64,000 bases of DNA from an uncultured Saprospiraceae bacterium (GTDB lineage Bacteria > Bacteroidota > Bacteroidia > Chitinophagales > Saprospiraceae), in assembly GCA_938015435.1 (NCBI GenBank), contig CALLPN010000019.1:26698-90697 (forward strand), read 5' to 3'. The position numbers and the translations under genes are program-made. Below the pieces are notes generated by a model. It searched no databases and had not been told where the DNA came from. It worked only from the letters and a program-made list of their open reading frames with translations. Shown piece after piece: positions 46,713-57,090 of the stretch; the stretch's first letter is position 1, and the number at the start of each line of letters is the position of its first letter.

Positions 46713-49700
46713 TTATTGTTGCGCTCTTATCTCTGCAGTAGGTACACCTCCGAGAGTATTGGATAAAATAAATAATGCATCTGATGGCACTAGTGGTATA
46801 GCTTGAAATAAATATCTCACATTACCATCCATATTCACATCGTATCTACTATATACATTGCTCAACGATGCGGTAGGTACACCTCCTAAACCAGTGGACA
46901 AAATAGTCAATGCATCTGAAGGAATTAATGGAATTGCTTGGAATAGGTATCTCACTCTACCATTTGCATCTACATCGCCAGCATGCATTCCAAATGCGCC
47001 ACCTCCTAAGTCAGCCAATGGTTCGTTAGGATGACCAGTTTGCTTGTAGGCCATAGTTTGGCTTGTTGTAAAATCATACTTGACAGTTGATGCGGTCATG
47101 GTTACCGCATTAGCACTTCGCACTGCTATACTGTTTCTGTGTTTTACTACCACATAATAATCATCTGCTTTAGCCCAGGGAAAACCTAATGGCGAAACTC
47201 CATCTACATCCACAATGTCTCCGTCTCTTTGGAGGAGGCCTGATCGTGTATACTGTACAGTAGCTGCATTATTCTTGTTACGTAATTCAACAAAGACCCA
47301 ATCAACGATAGCATCATTTCCTGTTACTGTAAAGACACTAGCATTACAAGTTTCTCCTCCACCCCTTACATGAGTATATCCGAGTGTCGTGTATGGTTCA
47401 GTTACAGGAATTAAAACTGGTGACGCACTTCTTAAATGATCTGTCATCATACCTCCACTATAAGCACCTTGTAGGTAAATCTTAACAGGAATTCTAGTAG
47501 GTATTACATTCGCAATAAAATCTTTATAATTACCAGCGAACATTCCGCACTCATCAGGGGTATTTGTAGTTCCAACAATTCTCATTTTTATATCAGTGCC
47601 TCGTGCTACAAGATCGAAAGCTGGAACAGTTAGATTAATTGGATAAATATTACTTCCACTAGTATTTGTGAATACTTGGGATACCTCTACAGAACCATCT
47701 TGGAAATAACTGTCATTATTATAATCAATAAGGACTTTGTATTTCATATTAGGGTTATTAGTAGCATTTTCACCAGTTATGGTCAATGCATTAATTTGAC
47801 CTGCGTTCAGATTGATCTTAACATTTGTAACATTTTCGTAATTGGGTTGACCTGCTGGCTCAGTATGATTTACTCCATTCATACTGATAGCTGTAAATCT
47901 TGCATTTGCATCGGTCGTTATGACACTAGGCGTGCAGATGCTACTATTTATTCTTAGCTTAAGCTTTCTACTATAGTATGTTTTACCCTCAAAAACTAAT
48001 TTGACTCTAAATTGGTAGTCGGTTACACCAGCTCCTAAAGTTACAGGTGTTTCTACAAAATAAGGACTGCTTGGGCTTTGACCACTTACATCAATCGCAG
48101 CAGTCGTTGTAAAAGCTCCAGAACCATGCTGAATACTTACATCTGTAATTGTATGTCCCTCAGGTACTATCTGACCTACCAATCTCCAATTAGTACCATC
48201 CATATGAACCGCTACCTTAGTATTGGCCAAAGGAATCATATAAGGAGCCAACTGAAAGTTCAGCTTTGGACCATAGTGGATCCCATTGTCATCCACTACG
48301 AATGGTCTATAATAGTATTTGCCATTGTAATCTAGGCCACTTGCTGTTAATGTATAACTACCTGTAATGCCTAAAGAACCGGTATACAAGACTACAGAAG
48401 AGTTATCAATATTTAGATCTCCATCAAATTTAGAATAGACAAAACCTGCTTTAACTGCATTAGTAGCTACAGCATATGTCGTTTCCATAGATGCACTCTT
48501 AACCGTTAAAACAGTAGAAGAAGATGAAAAAGTTAATGCATCAGCTATCTTGACATATAGATCTATTATTTGATGATCGCCAGAGCTAGGGCAAGGTATA
48601 TTACTCCCACTTCTTATCCCACTTACTCTCATTCTCAGACTTGTATTTTTTACAGCCGAATTTGGAGGAGTAAAAGTTCCAGTATAATGATCGACATAAG
48701 ATGCAGAATTGATAACCTCTTCGCCAGTATCGTCAAAGTCTCCGTCATTGTTATAATCTATCCATGCTTTTATGATCAGATCGAATCCCTTATCAAACGA
48801 TTGGAATGTAGTAATTTTATCTGTTTCAAGATTGAAAACCCTAGAAGCTTGAATGAAATTATCATTACTATTTACATGATAGAATTCTTTGTCGACTACT
48901 ATAGATACCAATCCAATATCATGAGGAAGCACAACAGGATTAGTTGGAGAACAAGTTAGTACAACTGAAGCAGGATATACTCTAATGTATTGTTCCTTAA
49001 CCTTCATGACAGTTCCGTTTGTATTAGTTCCTGACAATGTAACCTTGTAATATCCAGGCGTATTTAATACCATCTCAGGAGCATCTTCATTTCCTTTGTT
49101 GATTATATCGCCTCCATTCTCTATGACCCAAGCCAGAGAGCTTGTGTTTAATGATAGATTTTTAAGTTTCACTTTAGCTCCCACCGTCACTACATTAGAA
49201 GATGATCCATGAATTTTAAAATCAACTATTGGCATATCTCCATTTGCTACAGTTACGCTATATAAAGGTGAAGTCCATACTCCTCTTCCATATTTGGTAA
49301 CATAGAGTCTATTATCACCATTTTCATAATGTGCAATTCGCATATCCTGATTGAGCAGCAATGGCAAATTTTTATTAAATTCAACACCACTATCCATTGT
49401 TTCATCGGTGTAGTAAACATTATTTTCTGTCATTACATAAAACCCCTCTGTCATTTCTCTATCCATTAAAATAGAGGTTGGTAGCCCAATGAAAAAGAAT
49501 GGATTCTTAGCCCACGTAGCTCCTTTATCCTTAGAAGTGTAAGAAGAAGAATTACTCGCGATCACTATAATATTTTCATTATATGGGTGTGTAGCTATTC
49601 TATATGTTACTTCTTTTGGAGCATTTATCAATTGTGTCCAAGTTGGCGTAGCGGACGATAAATTACTTGTGATAAATACTTTTTTATTAGTTTCATCAGC

Positions 49701-51824
49701 TATAAATGCAATTTCAGGATTGGCTCTTGACTGCTCAAATGTTCCTGGCTTTTGCACAGTTATACCTGTTGAAGATACATCTACTGTCTCCCAGTTATCG
49801 TGTGTGGCAAACCAACCTGATGATCCTCCAGGATTTGGATAATGCTCACCTTTAAAATCGTTGACTAGCCAAGAATCTACACCCGCTGCAGAACGTACTA
49901 GCTTCACAATTGGAGTTTCAGTAGTTTTGTTTTTGGTTAAGAAACCATAAGATCTTTTAGGATCAAAATGATCAGCTTGTATTGAGTTGTACACCTCATA
50001 TATATCAGTGCCTCCATCTAATTTTACTTTTAACGCTGCGGTATGAAATTTTGAATCATCGGCAGGTGATATTCTACCTCTATATACATCCGCTGAAGCT
50101 ACATGACTCGATCTACCATCTCTTACGAATACCTGACCTATATCTTGCCCTCCAGTCATAATTACATCTTTGTTCATTTGGCTTACATCCATCTGTGTTC
50201 CTTCGGTTACACAGATGTCTCCATTTTTGGGCACTACTCTAGTCTCAATGTAAGCTTGTCTTGATTGACCGGATGCAGTTACCTGGGCCGGTGTAGGGAA
50301 CATATCATCTTCTTTGATACTCCACATTCCTCCATCATTACAAAAGAAAATCGTGTCTTGTGCCACGTTATAGGTAACAAATCTCATATCCGCCCAAGTG
50401 GCTCCTCCATAAGACGCCTTCAAATCCCATATAATTCCTCCATCATCAGATCCCCACATTTTCTCCATTTGAGTTAGTAATCTATCTGGATTATTATCAC
50501 TCACCCAAAAATCACCGGCCCAAGTATTATCATTAGCAGGATTAATATGTCCATATCCATCAGCTTGTTCTGCATATCCTGGAGCAGCAGCTTTCCACTC
50601 AAGTGGAGATGCTCCGTTAGGATATGCATAAGTTGGGTGCTTTACTTCTGCAAAGTTGAAATAAGTACCAGCGGCTCCAGCAGGATTATAATCACCTTTC
50701 CAAAGTCCAATAAATCTACTTGGAGTGTTTCCGTTTTTAATTCCATAAGCAAATACTTTGATCGCTCCAACAGCTGGCTCATGTATATCTATATGAAAAC
50801 GATCTACTGTCGCTGGTGTGGATGTGATAGTTTCTTCTATCCAATTGTCTCCTTTATCCTTAGAGAAAAATAACGATGAAGCCGTACCATTAGCTTGCTT
50901 TGAAATACACATAAAATTCAGCGTACTACTCACTCTCATATCTGTAAATTTACCTGCGACTTTCTGAGTCCAACTCATACCAGAGTTTGTAGTCAAATAT
51001 ATTCCAGCGGTCGTACTAGCAATTGCTCGAGTTGCATCTAATGGATCCGAATGAATATCATATATATGTCCTCCAAGACCGGTACTTCTATTCTCCCATG
51101 TCGTTCCTTCGTTAGAAGTATACCATATATGACCGTCAGCCTCAGTTCCTAAATACAAAACGGTTGGATCAGCTTTACACACTTCGATACATGAAGTATG
51201 CGGTGTAGCAAAATGTCCAGTAAGTGGTTCCCAATGATTTGCATAATCAGTCGTTTTCCACAATCCTCCATTACGAGAACAAGCATACATGATAGCTGGA
51301 TTAGTAGGATGCATTTCTATATATTGCATAGCTCCGTTACCTGTTGCAGTCCAGTGTACATCTGGGTTACCAAAGGGTCCGATATTCTTCCAATTTCCTT
51401 TACCAGTAGGATTAGGTACATCCATAGCGAACGATGCATTACTAAGATCATACTTTAATTCAGCTTTTGGCGCATTTGGATTAGCCGTAGCTCTTCTATA
51501 TTCCATTAATTCCTCGAATCGAAGCCCCATTGATCTAAAGTTGCCATCTTCGTCAATTAAACCATTAAATTTCTTTTTAAGTTTTTTGAATTTCTTGATA
51601 GTCATATAATCCAACTCATGCGTACTCGAGTATGCTTCAAATGCAGCATCTAAGTCAGCTAGATTAACTATTTCTTCTTCAATCATTTCCTCCCATACAG
51701 GATATTCATATGCATTCTTTCCATTGAATACTATTTCATCTTCTGCACCAAAATAGCAGTATGAAAATATGCACAAGGAAATAATAGCCAACACGGCTGA
51801 GTTTCTTAATATCATTCTTGACAT
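46713..51824 (-). CDS. Giant secreted propeller/PKD/GEVED protein with calcium-loop C-terminus
   Basis: 1703 aa. Signal segment at the start, then a Vps10/sortilin-like propeller of BNR-type blades (about residues 140-850; NGGLWKTTDYANHWEPL, IWYTSNEGTTWENRS, IYLTTNSGMSWTQ). A PKD-like domain follows (about 865-955), then two GEVED domains (near 1025 AWIDYNNDGDFDDTGE; near 1370 VLIDYNNDSYFQDG). It ends with two calcium-loop repeats (GDVDANGRVRYLFQAIPL; YDVNMDGNVRYLFQAIPL), dockerin-like. No classic T9SS sorting domain is present. A large surface or matrix protein is likely; function unknown. Confidence 0.88.
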   Translation of the reverse strand: MSRMILRNSAVLAIISLCIFSYCYFGAEDEIVFNGKNAYEYPVWEEMIEEEIVNLADLDAAFEAYSSTHELDYMTIKKFKKLKKKFNGLIDEDGNFRSMGLRFEELMEYRRATANPNAPKAELKYDLSNASFAMDVPNPTGKGNWKNIGPFGNPDVHWTATGNGAMQYIEMHPTNPAIMYACSRNGGLWKTTDYANHWEPLTGHFATPHTSCIEVCKADPTVLYLGTEADGHIWYTSNEGTTWENRSTGLGGHIYDIHSDPLDATRAIASTTAGIYLTTNSGMSWTQKVAGKFTDMRVSSTLNFMCISKQANGTASSLFFSKDKGDNWIEETITSTPATVDRFHIDIHEPAVGAIKVFAYGIKNGNTPSRFIGLWKGDYNPAGAAGTYFNFAEVKHPTYAYPNGASPLEWKAAAPGYAEQADGYGHINPANDNTWAGDFWVSDNNPDRLLTQMEKMWGSDDGGIIWDLKASYGGATWADMRFVTYNVAQDTIFFCNDGGMWSIKEDDMFPTPAQVTASGQSRQAYIETRVVPKNGDICVTEGTQMDVSQMNKDVIMTGGQDIGQVFVRDGRSSHVASADVYRGRISPADDSKFHTAALKVKLDGGTDIYEVYNSIQADHFDPKRSYGFLTKNKTTETPIVKLVRSAAGVDSWLVNDFKGEHYPNPGGSSGWFATHDNWETVDVSSTGITVQKPGTFEQSRANPEIAFIADETNKKVFITSNLSSATPTWTQLINAPKEVTYRIATHPYNENIIVIASNSSSYTSKDKGATWAKNPFFFIGLPTSILMDREMTEGFYVMTENNVYYTDETMDSGVEFNKNLPLLLNQDMRIAHYENGDNRLYVTKYGRGVWTSPLYSVTVANGDMPIVDFKIHGSSSNVVTVGAKVKLKNLSLNTSSLAWVIENGGDIINKGNEDAPEMVLNTPGYYKVTLSGTNTNGTVMKVKEQYIRVYPASVVLTCSPTNPVVLPHDIGLVSIVVDKEFYHVNSNDNFIQASRVFNLETDKITTFQSFDKGFDLIIKAWIDYNNDGDFDDTGEEVINSASYVDHYTGTFTPPNSAVKNTSLRMRVSGIRSGSNIPCPSSGDHQIIDLYVKIADALTFSSSSTVLTVKSASMETTYAVATNAVKAGFVYSKFDGDLNIDNSSVVLYTGSLGITGSYTLTASGLDYNGKYYYRPFVVDDNGIHYGPKLNFQLAPYMIPLANTKVAVHMDGTNWRLVGQIVPEGHTITDVSIQHGSGAFTTTAAIDVSGQSPSSPYFVETPVTLGAGVTDYQFRVKLVFEGKTYYSRKLKLRINSSICTPSVITTDANARFTAISMNGVNHTEPAGQPNYENVTNVKINLNAGQINALTITGENATNNPNMKYKVLIDYNNDSYFQDGSVEVSQVFTNTSGSNIYPINLTVPAFDLVARGTDIKMRIVGTTNTPDECGMFAGNYKDFIANVIPTRIPVKIYLQGAYSGGMMTDHLRSASPVLIPVTEPYTTLGYTHVRGGGETCNASVFTVTGNDAIVDWVFVELRNKNNAATVQYTRSGLLQRDGDIVDVDGVSPLGFPWAKADDYYVVVKHRNSIAVRSANAVTMTASTVKYDFTTSQTMAYKQTGHPNEPLADLGGGAFGMHAGDVDANGRVRYLFQAIPLIPSDALTILSTGLGGVPTASLSNVYSRYDVNMDGNVRYLFQAIPLVPSDALFILSNTLGGVPTAEIRAQQ

Positions 51825-52044
51825 TTTTAGGTTGTGTATTTAATTGGTGTGAAATTAAGCTCAATGCAGACACGCAACAGTAAATTTAGGGGTGACAAAT
51901 GGGGTGACATTGACCGAAAACCTAGAGAGGGCTAATGAATTTAATGATCTTGTTTAAGAAAATTCTACATTTACATAAACCATTCCCCCCCATTCTTCAT
52001 TTGTCTTTATCAAGGTCAATGAAGAAGCCAAAAAACCATTCATA

Positions 52045-53613
52045 ATGTTACGTTTACTACAAGCCATAACCTTGACTCTTGCTATTTCCTCATGTGTCGC
52101 CCAAACAAATTTTAAACGCGATTATTTAGCTGACAATCCCATTCAAGATAGTATCGCTTATTCACATATTGAGAAAGTTGAAATTCACAATCAGTATCTA
52201 CAAGAGGCAATTGAGCATAATGATACACTTCGTCAGTTATATGGACTCTTATATCTATTTACTGATCACTACAGAGCTGCAAATTATGTCGAGCTGAAAA
52301 GAATATTATTAAAATGTGAAAAGCTAATTAGCACCGATTCCAAACCAGAGTGGCAGGGCGCTTTAAGAATGCGAAGAGCCTATATGCTGAAAGCGGTAAA
52401 CAAAGATTATGAAGCCGCAATAAATCAATATCAAGAGGCCATAGATCTATGTACAATAGCCAAAGATTCTTTGTGTATTGGGGAAAGTCTAGAACAGATT
52501 AGTAATCTAAATAAAAATCTAAAAAAATACGACTTGGCAGAAGAATATTTCAAAAGAGCGATCCCTATTATTGAAAGACATGCTACTCCAATAGGGCAAG
52601 CTTTAGCTTTTAATAATTATAGCTTGCTAGCTTCGGCTCAAAACAAGTACTATAAAGCTGAGAAATATATGGACAAGGCAATTTTAATTATCAAAGAGAC
52701 AAAAGATACATTTAGACAAGTAATGTACATTTCCAATAAAGCATCTATATATCTAGGGCAAAAAAGATTTAAAGAAGCTATTGAAATTTACCTAGATCTA
52801 TTACCTATTAATATCAAAAACTCTTGGGCTGACAACCTTCTATTTAACTATGCCGGGCTTGTAAATAGCTATGAAGACTTAGGTGACTTCGAAAAATCAA
52901 ATATCTACTTACAAAAATATTATGAGCTCAAAGATAGTCTCAATGGAGCCTCCGTTCAAGAACAAATAGAACAGCTGGAGGCAAAAGATAAATTTAATCG
53001 GAATGCTCTAATACTAAATGAAAAAAAAATCAAAATCCAAGAATCGAAGCTAATTAGAGATCGACTTATGGCAATGGTTCTCTTGTTAGGATTAAGCTGT
53101 TTGGGGCTATATTACTTTTGGTACATCACGAGAAAAAACCTAATAAAAGAACAAGAATCACACCTCAATTACATCCACGATTTGAAACAAATTCTCAAAG
53201 TAAAAAACAACGAAATCAGTACACTTAATGTAGATATCTCAACAATCCAATTAAGTTTAGATCAAAGCAATTCTGTAATTACACAAAAACCTAAGTTAAG
53301 TGGAGAAAATATTGAAGATTATAAAATATTTGATACCAGAATCATCAATGATGATGGCATCACAGCTTTCAAAGCTTACTTTGACAAAATATATCCTGGG
53401 CTACTTATCAGAGCAAGAAAGCAATGGCCTAGTATTACAGATGCAGAGGAAAGGCTATTTATGTTGGTAAAGTTGAGAATCAAATCTAAAGAAGCGTCAG
53501 AAATACTAGGTATCTCTCAATCAAGTATTAAAAAATCAAGAAATCGATTAAGAAAAAGATTAGAAATTGACACTACAGTAGATTTAGAGGTGTTTGTGCA
53601 AGAGTTCAACTAA
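52045..53613 (+). CDS. TPR membrane regulator with LuxR-like helix-turn-helix
   Basis: 522 aa. Lipobox-like signal (AISSC), then tetratricopeptide repeats (about residues 60-320; KDYEAAINQYQEAIDL, KKYDLAEEYFKRAI, KRFKEAIEIYLDLL), one membrane segment (about 335-358), a coiled coil, and a C-terminal helix-turn-helix (ITDAEERLFMLVKLRIKSKEASEILGIS...IKKSRNRLRKRL; quoted in parts). It senses something outside and binds DNA inside by design; the signal is unknown. A paralogue sits at 55486-57042, and it is divergent from the giant protein gene. Confidence 0.85.
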   Translation: MLRLLQAITLTLAISSCVAQTNFKRDYLADNPIQDSIAYSHIEKVEIHNQYLQEAIEHNDTLRQLYGLLYLFTDHYRAANYVELKRILLKCEKLISTDSKPEWQGALRMRRAYMLKAVNKDYEAAINQYQEAIDLCTIAKDSLCIGESLEQISNLNKNLKKYDLAEEYFKRAIPIIERHATPIGQALAFNNYSLLASAQNKYYKAEKYMDKAILIIKETKDTFRQVMYISNKASIYLGQKRFKEAIEIYLDLLPINIKNSWADNLLFNYAGLVNSYEDLGDFEKSNIYLQKYYELKDSLNGASVQEQIEQLEAKDKFNRNALILNEKKIKIQESKLIRDRLMAMVLLLGLSCLGLYYFWYITRKNLIKEQESHLNYIHDLKQILKVKNNEISTLNVDISTIQLSLDQSNSVITQKPKLSGENIEDYKIFDTRIINDDGITAFKAYFDKIYPGLLIRARKQWPSITDAEERLFMLVKLRIKSKEASEILGISQSSIKKSRNRLRKRLEIDTTVDLEVFVQEFN

Positions 53614-54024
53614 GTACAATGAGCGCATTTTTCTTTTTTACTGAAATACCACTTACTAAATTAGATGGATTAAAAAATAGCTGTGACTGAAAGTCACTTA
53701 CTACAACATTGCAAAGCGTTCAAGTTTGATGTCGCCACCATGGGTTTCGCTTTTGTATTCAACATTTAGTTTAAGACATAGTCGTGCACTTATTGGATAC
53801 AAAGCATCCTCTTAACTAAGCGAAAGGTAAAGATCCAATTAGTGTCTATTGCAAAAAAGCGGAGCAAAATGCTAAGACAAATGATCCAATCGCTATGTGC
53901 TGTTTGTTCAGCAACCCTCTTAGATAGTCAAGCGACTATGCATACCTATTTTTTGTTTATTAAACGTGAATAAAATTTATACTACTAAAAGTACGAGGTT
54001 TTATACCTGAAAAATGATATCAAT
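53614..54024. other. Intergenic region with an imperfect inverted repeat
   Basis: About 410 bases. CACTTATTGGAT near 53789 and ATCCAATTAGTG near 53835 form an imperfect stem (11 of 12 bases pair) around a loop of about 35 bases. A third TGATCCAAT lies near 53890. No gene or known RNA was recognised. Confidence 0.4.
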
Positions 54025-54060
54025 AAAAAAAAACCTGAAGCCAATAAACAGCTTCAGGTT
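54025..54060 (-). terminator. Terminator of the truncated T9SS copy
   Basis: On the minus strand AACCTGAAGC TGTTTATTG GCTTCAGGTT, a perfect 10-base stem, followed by a T-run. It corresponds to the terminator at 45492-45527 in the intact gene. Confidence 0.85.
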
Positions 54061-54172
54061 GAAATATTACTAGGGCAATTATTCCTTTGATGAATTCAAA
54101 ATCAAATACACCACCGAAGTGCTTTACTTTTCAAATTGTAATTCATTTTATTAAATTGATCTCTAATAGACA

Positions 54173-54682
54173 TTAATTTTTAATCCAATTGATCACTTTC
54201 AAGTTATTAGCTTGGCTAATCGAAACCATATATAATCCATTTTCGAGATGACTAAAATCCATTTCAGTTGACAATCCAGATTGGCTAAAAACTTTTTTCC
54301 CACCAATAGAAAATACCTCTATTTTAAATTCTTTGTTATCTGTTCCAGTTATATTCATCACCTCTCCATTAGATGGATTTGGGAAAATTGAATAATCTAT
54401 TTCTACTCTCTCCCCTACTAGACTTCTGATTTCAGAGTAATCGAATCTACCGTCTAAATCTATACTTTTAAGCCTATAGTAATTGATTCCAGTATCTAGG
54501 TGTTCGTCTACAAAACCATAGGTCACTGATTGATTACTATTACCATTTCCTTTTACCCAGCCTAATTTCCTGAAGTTATCTCCATCAAGACTCTTTTCTA
54601 CTTCAAAGCCAACATTATTAATTTCAGTTTCAGTTGTCCAAGATAATATTGCAGTTCCCTTATCCTTTCTTGCTGTAAATTG
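54173..54682 (-). pseudogene. Truncated copy of the 45614 T9SS cargo gene
   Basis: The frame is intact from about 54682 to the stop and matches the last 170 residues of the 45614 protein (TARKDKGTAILSWTTETEI... through VINWIKN), with many silent and some amino-acid changes. The 5' part, start codon and signal peptide are missing; stop codons lie just upstream of the homology. From the internal ATG at 54526, 117 residues could be made but would lack a signal peptide. The following 3' untranslated region and terminator are copied too. Confidence 0.85.
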
Positions 54683-55485
54683 TCACTAATTATTTAGTTA
54701 TCCCATCATTGTATTCTGTTAAAAAAAAAATCGTGACAGATAGGATTGATTCATCTTAATTACCGACTATTTAGAGAGTGAATGAATTTCATTCACTTCA
54801 ACTGCGTTTTTCGCTTCATCTCATTTCGGAAAATTCTAAACTACTAAACGACATTTTCAAAGGTAAATGGTATCAACATAAGTTGATAATAACATTTATA
54901 TATTCGAATTGATGGGATATAACCACTCTGTCATTATAAAAAAATTAACAGCTGTATCATTCACGGCGGAATTAGATGTAAAAATTTGTGATGAATCGGT
55001 TTTAGGCCAATTAACTATAGTTATAAATTGATCCTTATTGTTTTGGTTATCTTATTACATCCCTAATATGTGACTTATCGAGTATCCTAAACAATTTGTT
55101 GGAGAGCAGACTGAAATTGATCCTTATTGTTTTGGTTATCTTATTACATCCCTAATATGTGACTTATCGAGTATCCTAAACAATTTGCTTGAGATGCTGA
55201 CTGAAATTGATCCGTATTGTTTAGGATACCCTACTACATCCCTAATATGTGACTTATCGATTATCCTAAACAATTTGCTTGAGATGCTGACTGAAATTGA
55301 TCCTTATTGTTTAAGATGATTGTAGATACGATTCACTATGAAAAGGTATCATGGTATTGAACTTCAAGAAACAGATAATGCGATATGTCTGAAATCTATA
55401 TCAATAAGTAGATATAATACGACTCAGTGCACGGCGCATGGACATGACTCGAAAGTGAATTAACCACGATTCAATCCCTATGCGT
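54683..55485. other. Intergenic region with 90-base tandem repeats
   Basis: About 800 bases between the cargo fragment and the second regulator. Left part AT-rich with nothing recognisable; right part is the repeat block at 55025-55313. The last 170 bases precede the end of the regulator gene without an obvious terminator. Confidence 0.6.
55025..55313. repeat. 90-base tandem repeat, three full copies plus a partial fourth
   Basis: Copies start at 55025, 55114, 55204 and 55294 (periods 89, 90, 90) with AAATTGATCC. Each contains ACATCCCTAATATGTGACTT and ends near GATGCTGACTG. In the third copy ATTGTTTAGGATA and TATCCTAAACAAT form a perfect 13-base inverted repeat enclosing about 33 bases; copies 1 and 2 have a weaker version. 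No spacers of fixed length and no coding frame, so not CRISPR. Confidence 0.88.
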
Positions 55486-57042
55486 TTATTTAAATTTGCC
55501 GATAAACACATCTAAATCTGTACCAACGTTCAATTTTAACCTTTTCCTTAATCTGCCTCGTGTTTTTTTGACAGTATCTGGTAAGATACCCAGGACATTC
55601 GCGATTTCCTTTTTTGATAACTTTAGCTTTAACAAAAGAAAAAGTCTCTCTTCAGCTTCCGTAAGATCAGGATATTTCGCTCTAAGTACATGAATAAAGT
55701 TTGGGTGCGATTTTTCAAAATACTCTTTAAAGGATTGCCAGTCGCTATTGGTTAGAATAGTAATAGTAAAAGGATTTACAGAATCAGAACTCAAATCTGA
55801 AGATATTTTACTTTCAGAGTCAGATTTTTGGATAGATTGCATTTCATTTAAAAGACTAGCATTTTTAGATTCTAAGTCTTTAGCCATCCTCATTAAAACT
55901 TCCTTATTTTTATCTAGTTCATTCACTTGTTTTCTCTTTCGCAAAAACAACAGCAACAATATCACTCCAACAAAAAATCCTATTAAGGTCAAAAGCCATA
56001 TCCATGCAGTATACTTTATCTTAGTCTTTTGTATCTCATTCTCTTTACTCAGTATTTCAATATTTTTGTTGCTTTCCAATTTACTTAATTCGAGAGTAGC
56101 GATTTCAATATTTACATCTTTACCCACTAGACTATCAGTCAAAATTTCATATTGATTCTTGTAGTACAAAGCCTTTTGAGGTTGATCTAGATGTTCGTAG
56201 ATCTCTGATAATCCAGAATAATTGCTCATCAAAAGATCAATCCAATCATTTGCCTTATTCATTTTTACACATTCAAGCCATATAACACGTGCTTTTTCAT
56301 ATTGCTTCATACTCAAGTATTGCGCCGCAATATTAGATCTACAGCTAGATTCGTGAAACTTTCTACCTAGAGTAATATTAATATTGAGAGCTTTAGTTAA
56401 GTAATCTATAGCAATTTTAAAATCACCTTTATTCCCCTTAATCGATCCATAATTGGAATATGCCACGGCCAAACTTGATCTATCGCAATATTGCGACAGG
56501 TATTTAAATGCTTTATTGTAATATTCATCCGATTTCACAAAATCACCTTGATAGCCATAAACAGCACCCAATTGCTCTAACGTAATTGCAACATTCTGAT
56601 AATCTTCAGTTTTCAAACTTTGAGTAAGACTTAACTCAAAATATCTGATTGCCGATTCGTAATTATCAATTTGGGTATACATATTCCCTTTTCTATGATT
56701 TAACTGTCCTTTCCATAAATCATTATCAATACCAGATAATATATCTTCGGCTTCTTGAATACTCGACATCACGACATTATAATCAGGAATGGAAATATAG
56801 TCATCCAACAAATACATATAACCAAAGATTATTCGCTGTGTATCTTTACTGACCTTAGCGTCTGCAAGATATTCTTCGTGAATCTCGATATTCACTACTA
56901 AGGATGAATCCCTTGATGCAGGATCGAGCTCTCTAAGTATATTATCAAATGATTTTTGGGCATAGATGTGTCCCACAAAAAACAATAGTATTAAGCTAAA
57001 GCAAAGAACTTTAAATATTGATTTTGTTTGGAGTACAATCAT
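55486..57042 (-). CDS. TPR membrane regulator with LuxR-like helix-turn-helix (paralogue)
   Basis: 518 aa, same architecture as the 52045 gene: signal peptide (FVGHIYAQ), TPR array (about residues 60-310; DNYESAIRYFELSLTQ, GDFVKSDEYYNKAFKYL, GDFKIAIDYLTKALNI), one membrane segment (about 345-367), coiled coil, and C-terminal HTH (LTEAEERLFLLLKLKLSKKE, VLGILPDTVKKTRGRLRKRL). It faces the 52045 gene with the cargo fragment and repeats between them. A -7 box lies upstream. Confidence 0.85.
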   Translation of the reverse strand: MIVLQTKSIFKVLCFSLILLFFVGHIYAQKSFDNILRELDPASRDSSLVVNIEIHEEYLADAKVSKDTQRIIFGYMYLLDDYISIPDYNVVMSSIQEAEDILSGIDNDLWKGQLNHRKGNMYTQIDNYESAIRYFELSLTQSLKTEDYQNVAITLEQLGAVYGYQGDFVKSDEYYNKAFKYLSQYCDRSSLAVAYSNYGSIKGNKGDFKIAIDYLTKALNINITLGRKFHESSCRSNIAAQYLSMKQYEKARVIWLECVKMNKANDWIDLLMSNYSGLSEIYEHLDQPQKALYYKNQYEILTDSLVGKDVNIEIATLELSKLESNKNIEILSKENEIQKTKIKYTAWIWLLTLIGFFVGVILLLLFLRKRKQVNELDKNKEVLMRMAKDLESKNASLLNEMQSIQKSDSESKISSDLSSDSVNPFTITILTNSDWQSFKEYFEKSHPNFIHVLRAKYPDLTEAEERLFLLLKLKLSKKEIANVLGILPDTVKKTRGRLRKRLKLNVGTDLDVFIGKFK

Positions 57043-57082
57043 GAATAGATTTTGTTTAAATCCGTCTAAAGTTTACAATGGT

Positions 57083-57090
57083 CAAAAGTA
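57083..57090 (-). promoter_or_regulatory. Candidate -7 box of the 55486 regulator
   Basis: On the minus strand TACTTTTG fits TAnnTTTG, about 40 bases before the ATG. No TTG lies at the usual distance upstream. Confidence 0.4.

Noticed and set aside
55025..55313. Possible CRISPR array
   Set aside because: The units are contiguous 90-base copies without unique spacers, and no cas gene is near.
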